DNA of 8,461 nt from NCBI GenBank assembly GCA_964506075.1, contig CAZDKO010000011.1:1-8461 (forward strand), in the 5' to 3' direction. The notes below the pieces were generated by a model, which saw nothing but the letters and a program-made list of their open reading frames with translations, was not told the origin of the DNA and ran no database searches. A program made the translations under genes and the position numbers. Source of the stretch: CAZDKO01 sp964506075 [NCBI: uncultured bacterium] (lineage in GTDB: Bacteria; CAZDME01; JAYEMH01). Shown piece by piece: positions 1 to 6,000 of the stretch; the stretch's first letter is position 1, and the number at the start of each line of letters is the position of its first letter.

Positions 1-3000
1 GAAGAATTTAAACAGTTATTAGTTAAAAATTTATCCGACCCGTCTTTAGGGCTTTCTCGTCGGCCCAAAATACTCCTGCAATCTCCCGGAACCGGTCCGG
101 GTACCCCCGGCCCGCTTGATGGCGCCAATGAATTTTATCAAAAAGGAAGATTAATTGCGACCGGTTTCAACGATACGACGGCTTATCTGGCAGCTCTGGA
201 AAATTACAAGATTGCCATCTGGGGAGCGGTTCAAGAGGACGGAAACTTAATCATCGGTTACAGGGATATTATTGAAAGCGAAGTATTCGGCCCGACTTAT
301 AAAGAAAGCGCCCGCTTTAATTTGAAGTGGACTTATTTAGAAATGATAGAGATTTATAAAAAATTAAAGAAGCAGGCCGGATTGAATTATCCCAATAACA
401 TTTATGATTGTTATGAACAGGCGTTAAAATTTAATCCCGATGATTTAGACCTTAATCTTAAACGGGTGGTTTTCTCCCTGGAAGATAACCAGCCGCTTAA
501 GGCCTCTGAGTCAGTGAGTTACTTAAGCGGGACTGTTCATGGGACTTTAGAACTAATGGCGGCCTATTTAGCCTTTAATTTATATGCTGACGTCAAAGAA
601 GGCATTAAAAATGTACTCTCTCAGGAACCACTTAACCTTGAAGCGCATATTTATTTAATGAAGGCCGAATATGGTTTAGGCGAGTATGATAAAGTAATTA
701 AAGAGATGGAATATTTTATTAATAATGAATCCCCGGAAATAAAAATAAGGGCGGCTAATAATATTATGGATCATTTTGTCCTTTTAAAGAAAGGAATTGA
801 AAGAAGTCCGATTTTAAAGAAAGCTCTCTATGAGGCGATGTTGACGTATCCTGCAGAAGAAGTCTTTGGTAATCTTTTAGTCAGGGCGGGGGTCTATACC
901 AATACTCAAATAGCCAGCTTACGCAGCGCTCCCGGTAACACGGAAAAGATATTCAACGCTCATCAGAAAACCCTGGAGTATTGGGCTAATGTAGAGACTA
1001 CTATGAAGGAAAGAAAAGAGTTTGTGCTTGAAGTTTATAGGCACGCTCTGGATAACGGCGTCCGGGGTTCTCCCGAGACTTTACTGGCTCTTTTTGCCGC
1101 TTCTTATCCCCGGGAGCATATCATTAATTCTCTTTTAAGAGAAACATCTCAACAGATTAAGCAGAAACTTAATTACAGCCTGCCTCAAAAAATAGAACTT
1201 TCATTCCGATTAATTGCCGGATTGATTAATAACCCTCAGTTAGAACTAAGCAGTCAAACTAAAAAAGATTTAAAGCACATTGAACAGGCCTTGAAAGGTC
1301 GATATAGAAATGTTCAATTAAATTGGTTTAATAGTCTTTTTATTAGCGTTTTACCTTTACTGGGTTTTGCCGCTATGGCCTGGCAATTTATCAGCAACAA
1401 TGTTGAATTATGGCAGGCCGGCTTTATGGTTTCATCTTTACTGCCTATTCTGCCGACAAAGATAAAGGATATAACCTCCAGGAAAATTTTAGAAGAAAAG
1501 GATGATATTGAAATAATTCTGGAAAGATGGGATGAATTGGTTAAAGGTTTACACCGCAATCTTAAAGTTTTACCTAAAGACGGCCGAATCTATATGCCTC
1601 GCCAGTATATGCCGCAAGCCAAGAGGCAGTATAAAGTGGGCATTCAGGTTTCTTCAAAAGAAATAGACGGCCGGAAGATTAAATGGAATGCCGAAGCTAA
1701 GAACCTGGTTTTAATAAATAGAGCCAACGGCAAAGATTTAGTCATTACGGTTGTCCCGAAGTTTTTTAGCGCCATGCCGGCCGACTTAATCTGGATTGGC
1801 GATACCGAGTATGCCCTGGTTGAAAACGAATCTAATGATAAAGAGGTTTTCCTTAAGAAGATAGAAGGCCTTAAAGAAGACGGCAATTTGGTTTTTGACG
1901 AAAAAGAAGTTTATGTGTTGAAAAGAGACAGCCAGCACCGGATCATTATTCATCTGGATACACTGAAAGGCAGTGAAGAGGTTATGGTATTCTATACGCC
2001 TTTCACCAACAATCTAAAGAGAATGGTTCTAAATATAAAAGCGTTAGTCAAGAGGGCCAGTATGTTTGCGTCCCTGTTGCCTCTGGCCATGATGGGAGGT
2101 TTAGCTATTCCGTCGGGGGCAGGGTCGATACAAAAGAAAGAAGACGTAGACGCAATAGAGAATCTGATAAATTTAATCGGTGCGAATGAAGCGATAAAAC
2201 TTCTGGAAATGCTTGAAGAGGAAACTCCTGTAGATAAACTTAGAAAAATTTCTCAGGAATTTATCAAGGTAAAGATGTCAAATGACCGGTTTGCTCTTAA
2301 ACGGACAGAAGTTACTCTAATAACTGAAAAACTCTTAGCTGAAGGAGGTAATGAAGGGTTAAAGGCACTCTCTGAATTGCTTGGCGAACCAAATCTACAC
2401 AGGGATGTTTCTAACCGGGTAATCGCCGGCATCAATAATTATTTAGGGAAAGCGGATGTAACTTTAGAAAAAGTTTTATCTTTACTGGCTGACCCCTACT
2501 GGCAGGGTTCTACAGAGCCAATTAAAAGAATAACCGGGACGTTGGTAAAGGCGATTAAAACCCGCCTGGCTGATTATAAAAATCTTTCCGGCTTACAATC
2601 GTTATACGTAATCCTGACCGATAAGGAACTCTGTCCGGGTAGTGGCAGCCGGGCTTTAGTAGTTTCCCGGATGATAGAAATAGTAGAAGAAATAAATAAT
2701 GTAGAAGATTTAATTCAGGCGGAGATTTATTTTACCGGGTTACCTTTAGTGCCTAAGATGATTTCCCAAAGATTAAGGGATAAGATTATTAATTCAGCCA
2801 GAGCCGGAGAATTAACGTCGGTAGATTCCAGTCTGCTTTTAAACTGGCTGAGTGAACCGAAAGTAAACTTTATTCATCCGGAAATCAAGGCCACCCTGGA
2901 AAAAACGGCTTCCAGTCGGGCTATTACGGTTATTCCGGAAACGACTAAATATTTACAGGTCCAGGTGAGCGAAGAAGAAAAGGCGAAAGCGGCGGCAGAG

Positions 3001-6000
3001 GGAAGAAAGAACTTCGTTAGAAATCTTTTATCCGGGTTTGTTAAAGATGAGGCGGAAGTAGCCAGACTTCAGAAGAGGGTTAGAACTCTTAATCAGGACA
3101 TAAACAAACTGAAATCCAAAGGCAAGAAAAAAGACATACAAAGCCGGCGTGAAGAGATTAAAAACGCACAAAACGAAATTAATATATTAGAGAGGAAGAT
3201 AGAGGATAACAAATTAAATATAGATAGTCTGCTGCAGAAAGAGCCGCTCATAAAAGAGGTTTTAGAGGATTTATTGGAAGAAGATATTATTCAGGCGATG
3301 GAAGTTTTCTTCGCTTTGTCAGTCGGCATCGATGAATTTTTCTATAAGGTGCTCACGGCCAAAGATGGAAACGGCGATTTTATGATGGAAGGACGTTTCC
3401 TGGCCGATTATTTCCTGAGGCTCTTTACTTATGTCGCGGCTATAAAGGTAGACGAAGAGAAGGTAAAGAAATTTACGGAAACCAATCCGCTGGGTAATTT
3501 TATGGATAGCATGATAGAGGAATCAGCGGATTTAACCGAAGGAAAAGTAGTCGTACCGGCCGGATTAAGCGAGGGATACAAATTCTTAGCGCATCTCTTC
3601 AGCCCCGGGTTTAATACTGAAGTTGAATATCTGGAAGAAATAAGGAAAGGGCTACTTAACTTTTCTTCCGAGACTTCTTTGAAAGAAAGGTTAAAACTGG
3701 AATTTCTGGCCGGTTTATTATCAAATAAGGAAGGGGCATTACTTGAGGAAGAAAGAGAAACAATTAAAAAAGAGGTAGAATCTTTAATTAAAGCCGCCCG
3801 GGAAGGGAAAGATTATAATCGGCCGCAAGATCTAAAAGCCATAGAGGCAGACGTAGTTAATAAAGTGCAGGGTTTAGTCTCTCTTAACAGGCTGAATAAA
3901 GAAAGAATATTGTCTTTATTAAGGGCCTCGGTCTATCTGGGACAGGAAGATATAAACGATATCCTTTATAAAGTGATAGTGCCTTTTGCTGAAGAGTCAA
4001 AAGAGAATATGGCAGTCACCCGGGAAGCTATCCAGGAAATCTGGGCACAAACCGATAACGTTCAGCTCCTTATGCTGACCCCACTTTTTGAAAGAACCTT
4101 GGAGCAATTGACTGGGAAAGCCCGCTTTATTTCCGCGGTAAATAATGTATATCTACAGTTAAACAGAATATTAAGGTCTGAAGAAGGATTTTTGCGGATA
4201 GGCACTGGTGAGGCTTATTTAACTTTCCGCGGATATCTTGAAGGATACATGAACGCTACACCGGATAAGTTCAAAGCAATGCTCTCAAAGCTTCAGAACG
4301 GAGAACGGCTTGCTTACTGGCAGGAAATGGAGATAGAAAACTTCTGTCAGAAAACTTTTCCCGCGCTTCAAGGATTAAAAAATAAATATCTGGAAGAAAA
4401 AAGAATTTATTTAAGTCCGCATTTTTGTGAAGAATATACAGGCGAGGTAATGGATGCTCTGGAAAAGGATGGATTTACCGCTGCTTTTGTTACAGAGGTA
4501 AGACCGGAACCCAGCGATTATTATCAAGAAGAACTGGGTCGCAAATATCCCAATACCATTGACGTCGTATTCTTCTCTCACAATTATGCTGTTGCCGATA
4601 TCGCCGGACATCAGTTTGTTATTGATTTAACCGCTGACCAGTTTGAGCCCAGAAGCGACAGTGAATGGGCGGATACGGGTATAGTAATTATTCCTTATAC
4701 TATTGCTTTGAAGGATAAAACGAAACTCTGGATGTATTCAGAAGGTGTCAGCAGTAATTCCTCAACGTATAAAGCCCCGCAGCAGATATCCGTCCCGACG
4801 GAAACTAAAATCAGGGATTTTCTTAAAAGTATTGAGTCTGAGTTTTTCGTCTTCTTCAGGGAAGGGTTTAAAACCGAGGATTATCGCAAACAATGTGTGA
4901 CGGCCGCCAGAACGGTGGCAATGATACTGCATAAAGAATTCGCCCTGCCTATTGAAGGAGATTCCCCGGATAGAATAGAAATTGAAGAAGGATATTACTG
5001 GTCTGACGGGTCCGGAAGAATGTATCACCAGTGGGTAGTCGTTTATCAAAATGATAAACCGTGGTTATTTGTTAATCCGGAATTAGGACTGTTTTATTCC
5101 GGTTTAGCCGGACGGATAATTTGTGATAAATACAGCCGTCTTTCGGAATTTATGCTTGGCGGCGCCAGCGAAATGCCGTTTACTATGATAGAAGAAGAAA
5201 AATTTGAGATTGCCAAAAAAGTAGCCGCCAGGTTCTTTAACGACGATAATTTACCGGTGAAAACAGTAACTGAAACTTCTCTTGGTTCTTCCGGTAAAAT
5301 AGATTTAGAGAAATATGAGACCCTGGAAAAATTTATCAGTCAACGTCGAACCTCTTCCCGGACGCTTTTAGACGGGACGGTGTATCAAGCGACACCTTTT
5401 GATACCTTGGCGGCGGTTTTTGAAGAAATTAAAAGACAGACGGGGATTTTAGAAGGAAAAAATTTCCTGGATTTTGGCGCCGGCGCTGACCTTCGGGCGT
5501 CACTATCGGCCGCCAATCTTTATGGAATGAAGGTTTTAGCGGTCGAAAAAGATGGAGGCCTTTCTGCCAGAGCCAGGGGAACGCTGGTTGCCGCTAAAGA
5601 ACAAGGCCTGGCTGACAATGTTCGCTTCTTTGGTAATCGAGACGCTTTTAAATTATCATGGAAAGAAGCAGACTTTATTTATTTCTTCTATACCGAACCG
5701 GCGGATGAAAAAGAAGCCGATGAGTTTCGCCGCAAACTGCAGGAAAAAATGAAAGAAACAAAGCCGGGTGCTGTCCTGGCTCTGGTATTTACCGGTTCGC
5801 AAATTATTGAAAACCGGGACATCTTTAATGACCTTAATGATTTAACTTCTTCTCCAGTCCAGATTTCTTTTGGACCCAACGAGTTATACCTTAAATTGTA
5901 TCAGGCAAATGAAAGTTCTGCCGGTATTCAGAAGCAATCAGCCAGAATGTCCGGCAGATACCACGGCTTAAATCTTTTGCCGCCGATTATTATTCCTTTC

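Noticed and set aside
2089-2130. A new gene starting at the internal ATG ATG near the hydrophobic segment
   Set aside because: The reading frame is continuous upstream and downstream with no stop codon that would end a preceding gene, and I see no convincing spaced ribosome binding site.
4411-5049. Two - strand open frames of 66 and 95 codons
   Set aside because: They lie opposite the two Cys-His modules, whose + strand translation shows clear fold motifs; the antisense products do not.
5552-5752. Open frame of 66 codons on the + strand in frame 2
   Set aside because: It overlaps the methyltransferase-like domain out of frame, and the motif strands there are encoded in frame 1.
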